This document shows, in pieces, positions 28,163-36,813 of a stretch of 64,000 bases of DNA (position 1 is its first letter; the number at the start of each line of letters is the position of its first letter). The position numbers and the translations under genes were made by a program. The stretch is taken from assembly GCA_021828865.1 (NCBI GenBank), contig JAJZCW010000008.1, positions 60,082 to 124,081 on the forward strand, read 5' to 3'. Below the pieces are notes generated by a model. The model was not told the DNA's origin, searched no databases, and saw only the letters and a program-made list of their open reading frames with translations. The stretch is from Bacillota bacterium. GTDB lineage: Bacteria; Bacillota; Bacilli; Alicyclobacillales; SLC66.

Positions 28163-29488
28163 ATGGGTACGATTTTCGAGACAGGATACCTCTGGTATCA
28201 AGATCAATTTGTAAGCGATTACGGGTTATTCGTAGAAGACGGAGTGATTCAAGACATCGCCCCGTATCACGCATTGAAAGAAAAATCCCCGGAGGCAGAG
28301 GTTGTCGATATGCGACGCCTTGCGGTTGTCCCCGGCACCGTCAATGCGCACAATCACTCCTTTCAAAGCCTGCTACGCGGTATCGCGACAGACGAGCCAT
28401 TTTTGACATGGCGCGACCAAGCACTGTATCGCTATACGCCGTATATGGATGCAGAGACACTCTATGCAGGGGCCCTTCTTGCGTTTGGGGAAATGTTGTC
28501 GCAAGGCGTAACCACTGTCACTGATTTTTTCTATATTCACAACCACGGAACAGACAATGATGAGGCAATTATCCAGGCGGCAAGCGACCTTGGCATCCGA
28601 CTCGTCTTAGCGAGAACCATGTACGACTGGGCAGGCGCGCCTGCCTCTTACAGGGAATCGATTCCAGAAGCAGTGGAGCATACGGATCGCCTGATTAAAA
28701 AATACCAGCACCATCCCCTGGTTCGTGTTCACCCGGCACCTCACAGTCCCCATGCGGCATCACCGGAAATGATTCAGGCAGGACACGCGCTCGCAAAAAA
28801 ATGGGGAACTCCATTTCACATCCACGTGGCCGAAGAACCTTTTGAAGTGGAAGAGATTTTGCGCGATTACGGGAAGCGCCCTGTTCACTATCTCGATCAA
28901 TTAGGCGTACTGGATGACTCGATGATCGCCATCCATCTCGTTTGGCTGGATGACAGTGAGGTGGAACTGCTCGGAGAGCGAAAAGTATCGCTTGCCTACT
29001 GCCCTTCTAGCAACATGTTTTTGGCGGATGGTGTCACCCGCATCCCTGATTTGATCCGTACTGGAGTTAGGATCGGGCTTGGCAGCGATGGTGGTTGCAG
29101 CAACAACCGGGTCAGCATTTTCGAGGAAATGCGCATGGCCGCGCTGTTGCAAAAAGTGAATCGCCTTGATGCGACCTGTGTACGCGCAAGCAACACGTTT
29201 GCCATGGGCACCAAAAATGGTGGGAACCTCCTCCGCCTTCGGATAGGATCACTGGAACCGGGTTTTGCAGCAGATTTTGTAGGGATTCGCACAGATGATT
29301 TGTCGCTGCAGCCCTTTGCACCGAATTTACTGCCATTCCATCTAGTGTATTCTTTGCAGCCATCGGCAATTGAGCGCGTGATCGTGCATGGTAAGGAGGT
29401 GGTGCGAGACGGAGCTATCCAAACCGTGAATCAGGAAAAGATCCGATCTCTGGTGGAAAAGGCCGTATCGAAGTGGCCTTCCCACTAA
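28163..29488 (+). CDS. Metal-dependent amidohydrolase, HutF-like formimidoylglutamate deiminase candidate
   Basis: About 441 residues of the COG0402 deaminase class. The HxH ligand site with the following FQ is NAHNHSFQSLLRG, then FLTWRDQALYRYTPYMDAE and DFFYIHNH, which resemble the FWSWRE and EFHYLHH blocks of HutF. FHIHVAEE and GLGSDGG give the remaining His and Asp ligands. If HutF, it converts N-formimino-L-glutamate to N-formyl-L-glutamate and ammonia. SAH, guanine or triazine deaminase relatives are alternatives, but the hut context favours HutF. A GTG at 28157 is another possible start. Confidence 0.65.
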   Translation: MGTIFETGYLWYQDQFVSDYGLFVEDGVIQDIAPYHALKEKSPEAEVVDMRRLAVVPGTVNAHNHSFQSLLRGIATDEPFLTWRDQALYRYTPYMDAETLYAGALLAFGEMLSQGVTTVTDFFYIHNHGTDNDEAIIQAASDLGIRLVLARTMYDWAGAPASYRESIPEAVEHTDRLIKKYQHHPLVRVHPAPHSPHAASPEMIQAGHALAKKWGTPFHIHVAEEPFEVEEILRDYGKRPVHYLDQLGVLDDSMIAIHLVWLDDSEVELLGERKVSLAYCPSSNMFLADGVTRIPDLIRTGVRIGLGSDGGCSNNRVSIFEEMRMAALLQKVNRLDATCVRASNTFAMGTKNGGNLLRLRIGSLEPGFAADFVGIRTDDLSLQPFAPNLLPFHLVYSLQPSAIERVIVHGKEVVRDGAIQTVNQEKIRSLVEKAVSKWPSH

Positions 29489-29512
29489 AATCAAAAGAAA
29501 GGGGCATCACAC

Positions 29513-30856
29513 ATGCAATTTGAAAATCGAACTATTGAGTTTATCCCTGAATCCGATCGTAAAGGGAAACCCTCAAGCCTATTTGCCGTATGGTTTTCTG
29601 CTAACATGCAGATTACGACCATTGTCACCGGCGGACTTGCCATCGTACTTGGTCTGAATCTGCTCTGGGCCATTATCGCGATTATTGTCGGCAATGTGCT
29701 TGGTGGCATCTTTATGGCGCTGCACTCCGCTCAGGGACCAAAACTAGGCATTCCGCAGATGATTCAAAGCAGGGCGCAATTTGGTATCATTGGTGCCATT
29801 TTGCCTTTAATTCTCGTGGTACTCATGTATATCGGATTTTTTGCTTCCACAGGTGTTCTTGGTGCCGAAGCTCTATCATCATTACTGCATTTACCATTTA
29901 CGATTGCTGCAATCATCACGAATCTGTTGACGTACGTCCTCGTCCTCTATGGTTATGACATGATTCACCGTTACGAACGCTATGTATCCATATTATTCTT
30001 AATTGTCTTTTTGTTTGTCACTGCCAAATTGTTCACCGTTTCCGGAATGAGCACCGCATTTCACCAAACCAATTTTGCGTTTGGACCATTTTTCCTCGTA
30101 CTGTCCATTGTGGCAACATGGCAAATCACTTATGCGCCGTATGTCGCTGACTATTCCAGATACCTGCCTAAAGAGACGACCATCAGCTCTACGTTCTGGT
30201 ATTCCTACCTAGGATCCGTCATCGGTTCGATATGGATGATGATTGTCGGTGCGGCTGGTGCTGTCGTTGCCGCAAACGCTTTTAATGCAAACACCACTAA
30301 CTACATTGCATCACTCGCCGGAAACAGCCTTGCATGGATCGTCTACATTGTCGTAATGTTAGGCGCTATCGCCATCAATGTGCTCAATTTGTATGGAGGA
30401 TTCATGTCGATCACGACCACCATCAGTCCATTCACCAATTGGTCATTTAAGGGCACTTCCCGAGGCACCATTTCCGCCATTATTGCGATCATTGGAACAG
30501 TCATCTCCATCTGGGGGCAAGGAAATTTCCTCTCTAACTATTCCAACTTTTTATTGCTACTGCTATATTTCCTTGTTCCTTGGACCGCAATCAATCTTGT
30601 TGATTTTTATTTTCTTCGCAAGGGCAATTATGATCTGCCTTCCATTTTCAAACGCGGCGGGATTTACAAAGACGTCAACTGAATTGCCATCATTGCGTAC
30701 ATCGTGGCTATTTTAATCGAATTCCCGTTTATGAACACCACACTATACACAGGCTTTTTGGCAAAAGCGTTTGGTGATGCCGATTTTGCCTGGGTAGTTG
30801 GGCTCATTGTGGCCAGTGTACTCTACTATTTCCCCAGTAAAGCAAGATTGAGCTAA
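29513..30856 (+). pseudogene. NCS1-family permease interrupted by in-frame TGA
   Basis: A nucleobase/cation-symport-1 transporter, 447 codons from ATG 29513 to TAA 30856. The first 389 codons give about ten membrane helices, starting FENRTIEFIPESDRKGKPSS. After GGIYKDVN comes TGA (30680-30682), then IAIIAYIVAILIEFPFMNT and a final helix with no further stop. NCS1 members have Trp after this Asn, so TGG has become TGA. Loss of the last two helices would probably inactivate the protein unless the stop is read through. The neighbours suggest a histidine, urocanate or related heterocycle as cargo. A base-call error is possible. Confidence 0.75.
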
Positions 30857-30884
30857 TTCCAAATTCGTTCGTTATCAATACTCG

Positions 30885-30913
30885 ACAGCATGCCCAGCAT
30901 GCTGTTTTTTTTT
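30885..30913 (+). terminator. Terminator of the RpiR-to-permease operon
   Basis: Perfect stem ACAGCATGC (30885-30893) with GCATGCTGT (30897-30905), loop CCA, then nine T. The presence of this strong terminator just after the second stop of the permease shows that the gene originally ran to 30856. Confidence 0.92.
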
Positions 30914-31079
30914 CGAACGCACTTAGTTTCTCGCAAGTCCAAGCGAATTTACGAGTTAGCATCTTAATCCCGTGTACGTTTTCGATGACATCATTCAACA
31001 TGATGACAGATTGTACAGACAAAATTGGCACTCGGATATCGCCGTGAACTCCCTCATTCTTTTCTATAGTCGATAAACG

Positions 31080-31109
31080 CAAAAAATAAACACCACCCAT
31101 TACAGGTGG
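31080..31109 (-). terminator. Weak terminator after the 81-residue gene
   Basis: Stem CCACC/GGTGG (31093-31097 with 31105-31109) followed on the minus strand by TTTATTTTTT. The 170 bp between it and the preceding terminator show no gene I can support. Confidence 0.5.
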
Positions 31110-31138
31110 CGATCAGAGCAAAATAACCATGTGAATCC

Positions 31139-31384
31139 TTAATCTTCCTCTGTGGCATCCTCCATAGGAGACGTGACTGCATCAAGAGCATTCTGCATCG
31201 CATCTCCGACTTTCTGTGCGGTGTCCTTCATGCTTTTGCCAAATTCCCTTGCTGCATCGGTAGTGCCTTCCCAAGCTGATTCCGCTGCATCCCGATAGCG
31301 GCCTTCTGCAGTGTTATTCAGTGTGTTCTTCATGCCTTTCGCCGCGTTCTCCCCTGCATTTTTCATGTGATTCTGATCATTCAA
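31139..31384 (-). CDS. Small LEA/YtxH-like helical protein
   Basis: An 81-residue hydrophilic protein without Cys, made of amphipathic alanine-rich helix: NAAKGMKNTLNNTAEGR, DAAESAWEGTTDAAREFG, DTAQKVGDAMQNALDAV. This pattern is like group 3 LEA or general-stress proteins of Bacilli that stabilise membranes or proteins during drying or stress. AAAGGAG is 12-13 bases before ATG, rather far. Monocistronic. Confidence 0.65.
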   Translation of the reverse strand: MNDQNHMKNAGENAAKGMKNTLNNTAEGRYRDAAESAWEGTTDAAREFGKSMKDTAQKVGDAMQNALDAVTSPMEDATEED

Positions 31385-31468
31385 CCCATCTCACTCCTTT
31401 CATGGCTTTTCTTTCAGAATGCGCATCCCAAAAAAGTTTATACAAGCCAACCCGCATTGAAACACAGC

Positions 31469-31531
31469 TTGACATATCGTATGCAAATGTATACAATAAT
31501 CCTGTAATCGATGTATGCAATTGTATACAAA
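31469..31531 (+). promoter_or_regulatory. Promoter with two near-identical palindromic operators
   Basis: -35 TTGACA (31469-31474), 17-bp spacer, -10 TACAAT (31492-31497). A 19-bp element GTATGCAAATGTATACAAT (31479-31497) covers the spacer and -10. A second copy, GTATGCAATTGTATACAAA, lies at 31513-31531 near the start site. Both centre on TGTATACA. Such paired sites mark a repressor, possibly of the PadR type. Confidence 0.7.
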
Positions 31532-31549
31532 TAAAAGGAGGAATTACCC

Positions 31550-31945
31550 ATGCACACACATGATCATTATGAAGGGCAACAAGGAACATTCAAAGGAAAA
31601 GGATTTGGACCGCGAGGTCCCCACGGCCCATTTGATGGCCCGCATGAACACCACGGACCGCACGGTCATGGTCCTCATGGCCATCACGGACCTCGCCATA
31701 TGGGACCACAAACATTTCGCCGCGGTCGCGCTATCGAGTTCCTGAATCGACTCGAGACAAAAAAAGCCACACTAAAGCAACAACTCGAACAGCCGGAATT
31801 AGCATCCATCCGAGAGGTGATTAGCGGCGAACTCAAGGCGGTCGAATCGATCATCGACGAATTCATGCAAGTGTTTGACTTTCAGGAAATCCCCACTGCC
31901 GAGGATGCAGATCAGCCTGATGGTGACAATGATAGTGAAAGTTAA
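31550..31945 (+). CDS. Histidine-rich protein with PadR-type C-terminal helix
   Basis: A 131-residue protein. Residues 1-55 are His/Gly/Pro-rich (about 15 His in HEHHGPHGHGPHGHH-like runs) and suited to binding Ni, Zn, Cu or Co. Residues 56-111 form a coiled helical region, RRGRAIEFLNRLETKKATL then QPELASIREVISGELKAVES, which resembles the C-terminal segment found in some PadR-family regulators with His-rich linkers. No winged helix precedes it. The tail is acidic. AAAGGAGG precedes ATG. It could be a metal-buffer protein or a regulator partner. Confidence 0.65.
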   Translation: MHTHDHYEGQQGTFKGKGFGPRGPHGPFDGPHEHHGPHGHGPHGHHGPRHMGPQTFRRGRAIEFLNRLETKKATLKQQLEQPELASIREVISGELKAVESIIDEFMQVFDFQEIPTAEDADQPDGDNDSES

Positions 31946-31969
31946 GCATAAAACCCCTACAGAACAACA

Positions 31970-32227
31970 TTACGATCGGTGTAATGGTGGGACTGGTCTT
32001 AGGAGGGCATCTACATCCTCCTCCAGACTCACCATTTTCTGGTCTAGCAGTATTTTGGCGTCATTGACTCCTTGATTGTACAAATAGGGGCCAATTTCCT
32101 TTACTATAAAATCCATCCAGTTTCGCGCAGCCAGATCCCCCATATCTTCCCCAAGTTCCTTGACCACATAATCCTTGATTTGATGGATGATATGATCTAC
32201 CTCTTCTTTCCCCAATTTGATAAACAA
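31970..32227 (-). CDS. DUF2164 family protein
   Basis: An 85-residue cytoplasmic protein with the family core: HIIHQIKDYVVKELGEDMGDL, then NWMDFIVKEIGPYLYNQGVNDAK split over two helices, and a C-terminal LEEDVDALL. The family is uncharacterised but widespread. The start is TTG 32227 behind AGGTGA. It converges with the His-rich gene 25 bp away. Confidence 0.75.
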   Translation of the reverse strand: MFIKLGKEEVDHIIHQIKDYVVKELGEDMGDLAARNWMDFIVKEIGPYLYNQGVNDAKILLDQKMVSLEEDVDALLRPVPPLHRS

Positions 32228-32292
32228 AAGATCACCTACAAACTAATCATTTTTTTCTATTCTACACTACATACATTCGCCATGAATTAACC

Positions 32293-33120
32293 TTACGCTG
32301 GGGGGCGTACGCCATTCAGAAGATCCCACGTGTTTAGGCCAAATGTGTATTGAAAATGCGGGTAATCCACAATAGCCCTGAAAGTACCGCCCCACTTCAA
32401 TCCTGCCTGTTCCCCAAGCGCCCCCATTTGTTTAAATTTGGCCACGTCCATCGACATTTTCCCGTGTTCATAAGGCGCTGCATCAAACGCAAGTCCCCAA
32501 TTGTGATAGGAGTCGCCTCCTCTCGCGTTTGTCACAATTTGTCCCGGCGTCCATCTTCCTTGCGCGTACAACTTGTCTTCTTCTTCCCAACTACGGAAAG
32601 CAGTAATAATTCTCACGTCCAAATTATGCTTTCGCGTCAACTCCAAAAAATTTCTTGCCATGGCGGCAACGCGAGGATTCAAACTACTCAGATCGATCGA
32701 AGTGGGCCTTGTTTCAAAATGATCTTTGGGATGAGGATTGAATAATTTTTGTCTAGTTCTGGGATCCACAATCTGTGTAGGGTACAGCCCACTTTCAGAT
32801 TGAAATCTGCGCACGGCGTCTTCTGTTTTTGACCCGTACCAGCCGTCTATGGCGCCATCATAGAGCCCCCTGCTTTTCAGCAATTTTTGCACCGCCATCA
32901 CATTGTTATTCAGCACTTTCCAAGTGACAGCATTGGTCGAACCGCTGGGATCAATCGTAAAACGATCTTGAAAATTTTTTAACGCATCACTGGTTTTCTG
33001 ATCAAATATACCGTTTGTAGGAAATTCATTGTAATTTAGCGCAAGCCCGTTCATGTTTAATTGTAGCCATGTGACATACGTTCCTCTCGAACTTTCTTGA
33101 AGAACAGGTAGATCCGCCAT
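32293..33120 (-). CDS. Peptidoglycan-binding M15 peptidase (CwlK/endolysin-like)
   Basis: A 275-residue cell-wall enzyme. Two N-terminal peptidoglycan-binding repeats: LQLNMNGLALNYNEFPTNG and AVQKLLKSRGLYDGAIDG, each with the F-D-x-x-T or G-S-K-T-E-D repeat end. The C-terminal M15 domain has zinc motif SYHNWGLAFD (S-x-H-x-x-G-x-A-x-D) and DYPHFQY with the last His ligand. This class cleaves L-Ala-D-Glu peptide bonds. ATG 33120 was chosen over 33168 because GAAGGGTGA lies before it. No signal peptide is seen, as in phage and sporulation lysins. Confidence 0.88.
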   Translation of the reverse strand: MADLPVLQESSRGTYVTWLQLNMNGLALNYNEFPTNGIFDQKTSDALKNFQDRFTIDPSGSTNAVTWKVLNNNVMAVQKLLKSRGLYDGAIDGWYGSKTEDAVRRFQSESGLYPTQIVDPRTRQKLFNPHPKDHFETRPTSIDLSSLNPRVAAMARNFLELTRKHNLDVRIITAFRSWEEEDKLYAQGRWTPGQIVTNARGGDSYHNWGLAFDAAPYEHGKMSMDVAKFKQMGALGEQAGLKWGGTFRAIVDYPHFQYTFGLNTWDLLNGVRPPA

Positions 33121-33195
33121 CCTTATCACCCTTCTTTGCTTAAACGTTATTACCATATCTATGGGCATAGGCGAAATACCGTTCCACTTTCGTCC

Positions 33196-34092
33196 TCATT
33201 CCGGTTGCCCCGCAGCTAGTATGAGAAACTCACGAAACGCTTCCACCACTTTGGGTTCAAATCCGACCTCCCGTTGCAATAAATAAAATTTTCTCATACT
33301 GTCTACCTGCAGTTGCTCAAGAGGTATTTGACAAATTTTATGCTGTTGAATTTCTTCTTGAACGGTGAGTTCAGACAAAATGGAGAGTCCGAGACCGGCG
33401 GCCACCGATTCCTTGATGGCCTGGGTACTGCTAAATTCCATCACAAAGGCGGGTTCAATGCCAGCCGTCTTCAACAATGAGTCAGCCGCAGTACGGGTTC
33501 CAGACCCCCGTTCTCGCAATACCCAAGTGACAGATGAAAGTTCCTGAATATCCACTTTACCTGCCTGCTTACAAAAATATTGGGGGCTTGCAATGATCAC
33601 CATACGATCACTCATCAATTCGCAAACGCTGATTCCCGGTAAGTCGACTTCTCCCTCCACTACGCCGATGTCAATGGCATTCATATTCACCATTTCAGCC
33701 ACATTTTCTGTATTGGAGATGTGAATAGTGGGTCTAACTTCAGGGTGCGAGCGGCAAAAATCTGCCATGATATGGGGTAGAATGTATTCTCCAAAAGTAT
33801 AGCTGGCGCCAACGATCAATGAGCCCGTGATCAGTTCCCGCAAATCATCCAGCGTCCGCTGCATCATGCCATAAAACGCACTGATTTGTTGGCCGTAATG
33901 ATGAACGATCTCACCTGCTCGCGTAGGGGACACCATTTTTGTATTCCGATCCAAAAGTTTGACTCCTAGCTCATTTTCCAGAGATTTGATCTGTTGACTG
34001 ACTGCCGGCTGCGACATATTCAATTCTTCTGCGGCACGAGAAAAATTCCCATGTTGCACCACAGACAAAAAAACTTCCATTTTCACATCCAT
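33196..34092 (-). CDS. LysR-family transcriptional regulator
   Basis: A 298-residue regulator with winged helix at 3-60 (FLSVVQHGNFSRAAEELN, SQPAVSQQIKSLENELG) and a periplasmic-binding-like effector domain. The sequence is close to CysL/CbbR-type activators. No obvious divergent target: ApbE lies behind it on the other side of a 200-bp spacer upstream (34093-34300), in the same direction. The ATG at 34092 is after AGGTGA. Candidate ligand unknown. Confidence 0.88.
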   Translation of the reverse strand: MDVKMEVFLSVVQHGNFSRAAEELNMSQPAVSQQIKSLENELGVKLLDRNTKMVSPTRAGEIVHHYGQQISAFYGMMQRTLDDLRELITGSLIVGASYTFGEYILPHIMADFCRSHPEVRPTIHISNTENVAEMVNMNAIDIGVVEGEVDLPGISVCELMSDRMVIIASPQYFCKQAGKVDIQELSSVTWVLRERGSGTRTAADSLLKTAGIEPAFVMEFSSTQAIKESVAAGLGLSILSELTVQEEIQQHKICQIPLEQLQVDSMRKFYLLQREVGFEPKVVEAFREFLILAAGQPE

Positions 34093-34300
34093 GATTATCA
34101 CCTATTTGTTTATCTTATTAAATCTATTAAAATTATTGATTTTTAATATAACTAAAATTCTAGTATCCTGCAACTCAATGCACAAAAAGCGAGACCTCTG
34201 CTCGCCATGGGGGTGACCTCTGTTCTGTTGTCCGTTTTTTCCTTTATTACGCTGCTTTAATGCCAGCTACAACATAGAACCCAACTTCATCTAAGCGGCT

Positions 34301-35266
34301 CTATGTTGCCTTTAATGGTTGCACCCTGCTTGCGTCCGGCGTGACCCAGATCAACTGTTCTGCCAGAGGAGGAGTATACATCAACCCCTTACTTGCATCG
34401 ATCACCAGGTAACGGGCCTGTTCATCTCGCCACGCCTCATCGCCGATAAACACCATTTTCGTCAGAATTTCTGTCATAGCTGCCTCCGTACCAAGCGCCG
34501 TCACGCTCATGACCTCGGAGTGAACCGGTGCTCCTGTTCTGGGATCGATGAGGTGATGCATCTCGCGACCCTCATGCTGCCATTTACGGCGCCATTTTGA
34601 ACTGGTGCAAACCGCCGACATCTCTTCTGCGACCCTAATGGCAGCAAAAATTTCTTTTGGGGAAAACGGATTTTCCACCCCCACGGTCCAAGGTTCCCCG
34701 TTCTCCTGACTCCCGTATAGTAAGACATCCCCGCCTGCATTGATCAAAAAGCCGGAAAGCTCATCTGTTGAGAAAGTTTGTAGTACAAGGTTCGCAAGAT
34801 AATCGACAGTATAGCCTTTTCCTATCCCTCCAAGATCGATTGGCGCGATCAATTCTATGACATGCTCATCATGCCATAAAAAAAGCGGTTTATCCCTTTG
34901 ACCATCACCGCCCTGTTCTATATATCCCGTTTCAAGCACTCCTTCATACCCGATCGTTTGCAGTATACGAATGACTCGGGGATCAAAGAGTCCTTGACTC
35001 CACTCATAAGCTTCTTGTGTTTTTTTCAGGACGCTTGCCATTAACTTCGAGACCCTCACTGCTTCTCCCACATGCGCATTGAGATAAGAGAGTTCGCTGT
35101 CTTTTCGAAATCGAGACAAGCATTGTTCCAAGGTTTCTGTCGACAAGCGCAAACGCTCAAAGAGCGACTTCACCTGATTCTCAAGTTGCTCCTTCGCATA
35201 AGAGAAGTCCACACGGATCGAGAAAGTGGAATTCATCGCTTGGTAGCTTTCAGTAAAAAAAGGCAT
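34301..35266 (-). CDS. apbE: FAD:protein FMN transferase
   Basis: A 321-residue ApbE enzyme that attaches FMN through a phosphoester to Thr or Ser of target proteins, usually outside the membrane. Core motifs: AMNSTFSIRVD at the start, DLGGIGKGYTVDYLA, GFLINAGGDVLLYG, HHLIDPRTGAPV and the metal-site TALGTEAAMTEILT. No lipobox or signal peptide is visible. It is the last gene of an operon with two exported coiled-coil proteins and a ferric-reductase-like membrane protein, so it may flavinylate a partner in that electron route. A CAACATAGA/TCTATGTTG hairpin overlaps its stop. Confidence 0.9.
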   Translation of the reverse strand: MPFFTESYQAMNSTFSIRVDFSYAKEQLENQVKSLFERLRLSTETLEQCLSRFRKDSELSYLNAHVGEAVRVSKLMASVLKKTQEAYEWSQGLFDPRVIRILQTIGYEGVLETGYIEQGGDGQRDKPLFLWHDEHVIELIAPIDLGGIGKGYTVDYLANLVLQTFSTDELSGFLINAGGDVLLYGSQENGEPWTVGVENPFSPKEIFAAIRVAEEMSAVCTSSKWRRKWQHEGREMHHLIDPRTGAPVHSEVMSVTALGTEAAMTEILTKMVFIGDEAWRDEQARYLVIDASKGLMYTPPLAEQLIWVTPDASRVQPLKAT

Positions 35267-35278
35267 CTTCTCACCCGC

Positions 35279-35629
35279 CTAGTACACTACGCCAGACGCA
35301 CTCGTCACGGTTTGCGTTACTGGCGGCATCGTTATATTAGGTGTCGGGATGGAAAAATTGACATGATTGCTAGTTCCTCCAGTCAATTGCTGATTCATTT
35401 TCGCGATTTGCGCATTCAGTTGATACGTACTCTTTTCAAGTTGGTATAGCTGTTTATAGACAGCACTCACCTGCTTTTGCATCGAATGATTTCCAGCGCT
35501 GATGCCAGCAGCAGTGCCAGAAACGGAATTGTTCGATGTGATAGAGTATAGATAACTCCCAAAAAGCGCTACACCTGTCAATCCGCCCACCACGTGTAAT
35601 GTCAAACGCTTAGGTTTATTAGTCGCCAA
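35279..35629 (-). CDS. Membrane-anchored coiled-coil protein of the ApbE operon
   Basis: A 116-residue protein: basic start, one hydrophobic helix (LHVVGGLTGVALFGSYLY), then Ser/Gly/Thr-rich linker NNSVSGTAAGISAG, a short coiled coil (QVSAVYKQLYQLEKSTYQL) and a Pro/Thr/Val-rich tail. TTG 35629 is eight bases after GGAGGTG, and overlaps the previous gene by 11 bp. NSVSGTA is a near miss to the flavinylation motif [DN][GSA]x[ST][GSA][AT][ST]. No family recognised. Confidence 0.65.
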   Translation of the reverse strand: MATNKPKRLTLHVVGGLTGVALFGSYLYSITSNNSVSGTAAGISAGNHSMQKQVSAVYKQLYQLEKSTYQLNAQIAKMNQQLTGGTSNHVNFSIPTPNITMPPVTQTVTSASGVVY

Positions 35630-36023
35630 ATCCGTCACCTCCATCGTGTCCATGGCCTGAAGCTCTTGTCACCGTATGCACCTGTGGACGACTTGCCACA
35701 GATTGCCACTTCTGTACCGCATTTTGCAACGTCAAGTTTTCCGTTTGAGCTGTCTGTAACAATGACACTAGTTTTTTATTTTGATTTTTCCAAGCCAACG
35801 CTTCTACCTGTAATTTTTGTAAACTTTGTTCTGCCAGAAGGTTTTTGGCCTGCAACTGAGCAATCGTTGATTGCATCGTGGCAAGCGCTTGCGTGTAAGT
35901 ACCATTCTGCAATCCAGAGGAACTGGTGGTAACACTTCCAGGTGCAGCAGAATGTCCCAATACCCAAAGTGGTACTGCAGCACCAACACCCATCGCGATG
36001 AGAGAAAATCTTTTTGCCCACAT
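35619..36023 (-). CDS. Exported coiled-coil protein of the ApbE operon
   Basis: A 134-residue protein with an N-terminal signal or anchor (RFSLIAMGVGAAVPLWVLG), a Ser/Thr-rich part, and a long coiled coil (TQALATMQSTIAQLQAKNLL to QNAVQKWQ). The tail HGHDGGDGFGD is His/Asp/Gly-rich and could bind metal. Translationally coupled to the next gene (11-bp overlap). Not recognised by family. Confidence 0.65.
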   Translation of the reverse strand: MWAKRFSLIAMGVGAAVPLWVLGHSAAPGSVTTSSSGLQNGTYTQALATMQSTIAQLQAKNLLAEQSLQKLQVEALAWKNQNKKLVSLLQTAQTENLTLQNAVQKWQSVASRPQVHTVTRASGHGHDGGDGFGD

Positions 36024-36038
36024 AGAATCAACCCCTGT

Positions 36039-36734
36039 TCACTTGTCTTGAAGTGGTACTTTTTTTGCGGCACGTAAAGGCTTCACCCAATACCGCCACA
36101 TCAATACCCCGATGACGAAAATCCCTGTAAACAGATACATGTCATACAGGTTGAACGCATCAGTACCCGCAAACATTCCGTGAATCCAGACCGCCACCCA
36201 TATAATCGGCGCAATACGGTGAATTTTCAGCCACGTACTGCGAAAGACGCCGGGCCAAAGTGAGGTGAGAAGTACAATCACCAACATACCAAGTCCAAGT
36301 GAACCAAAGAGCATGGCATACGGTCGATAGTGCGCACTTAGCGGAGACAGGATATTGATTGGTAACACACCAGACTTGGCGTCCAATACGGTAAATAACA
36401 AATGGGTGGTTAAAAGCGAAATAAAAATGGGGATGATCGCCTGATGCCACGGTAACATCAATTTCGATGATTGCCAGGTGTCTTTATTACGGGGATGACT
36501 TAACAGGAGACCAAGTATCACGGTCACGGTAAGCATCAAGTACGATGCCACAGCAGCAGCTCTGCTCACCAGCCAAAATGATTTGGTGGCGTAAAGCGGG
36601 TTTTGGGAGAGCCCCCATACTGCAAATCCCGTCAATAACGCCACTACCAGCCAAACAATAAGCCATACGCTTAGCGGCGCAGATGTCTTGAAGGATAACG
36701 AAGATTTTTTTTTAGATTCCACACGCGATATCAC
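36039..36734 (-). CDS. Ferric-reductase-like transmembrane protein
   Basis: A 231-residue, six-helix heme-b type membrane protein of the ferric reductase-like domain family. Helices include SVWLIVWLVVALLTGFAVWG, AAAVASYLMLTVTVILGLLL and LGMLVIVLLTSLWPGVF. Likely heme ligands are His in LPWHQAIIPIFISLLTTHLL and in LKIHRIAPIIWVAVWIHGMF. No NAD or flavin domain is attached, as in MsrQ. With ApbE it may pass electrons across the membrane to a flavinylated protein. The start GTG 36734 is eight bases after AAGGAG. Confidence 0.85.
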   Translation of the reverse strand: MISRVESKKKSSLSFKTSAPLSVWLIVWLVVALLTGFAVWGLSQNPLYATKSFWLVSRAAAVASYLMLTVTVILGLLLSHPRNKDTWQSSKLMLPWHQAIIPIFISLLTTHLLFTVLDAKSGVLPINILSPLSAHYRPYAMLFGSLGLGMLVIVLLTSLWPGVFRSTWLKIHRIAPIIWVAVWIHGMFAGTDAFNLYDMYLFTGIFVIGVLMWRYWVKPLRAAKKVPLQDK

Positions 36735-36813
36735 TAATCCCACTCCTTGAATAATTCTGAAATAAGGATAACCAGATTAAATGACATCCACATGAAATTT
36801 GCATTAATTTTCA

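Noticed and set aside
30804..31100. 98-codon minus-strand open frame
   Set aside because: It overlaps the end of the permease and a strong plus-strand terminator, has no good ribosome site, and matches no family I recognise.
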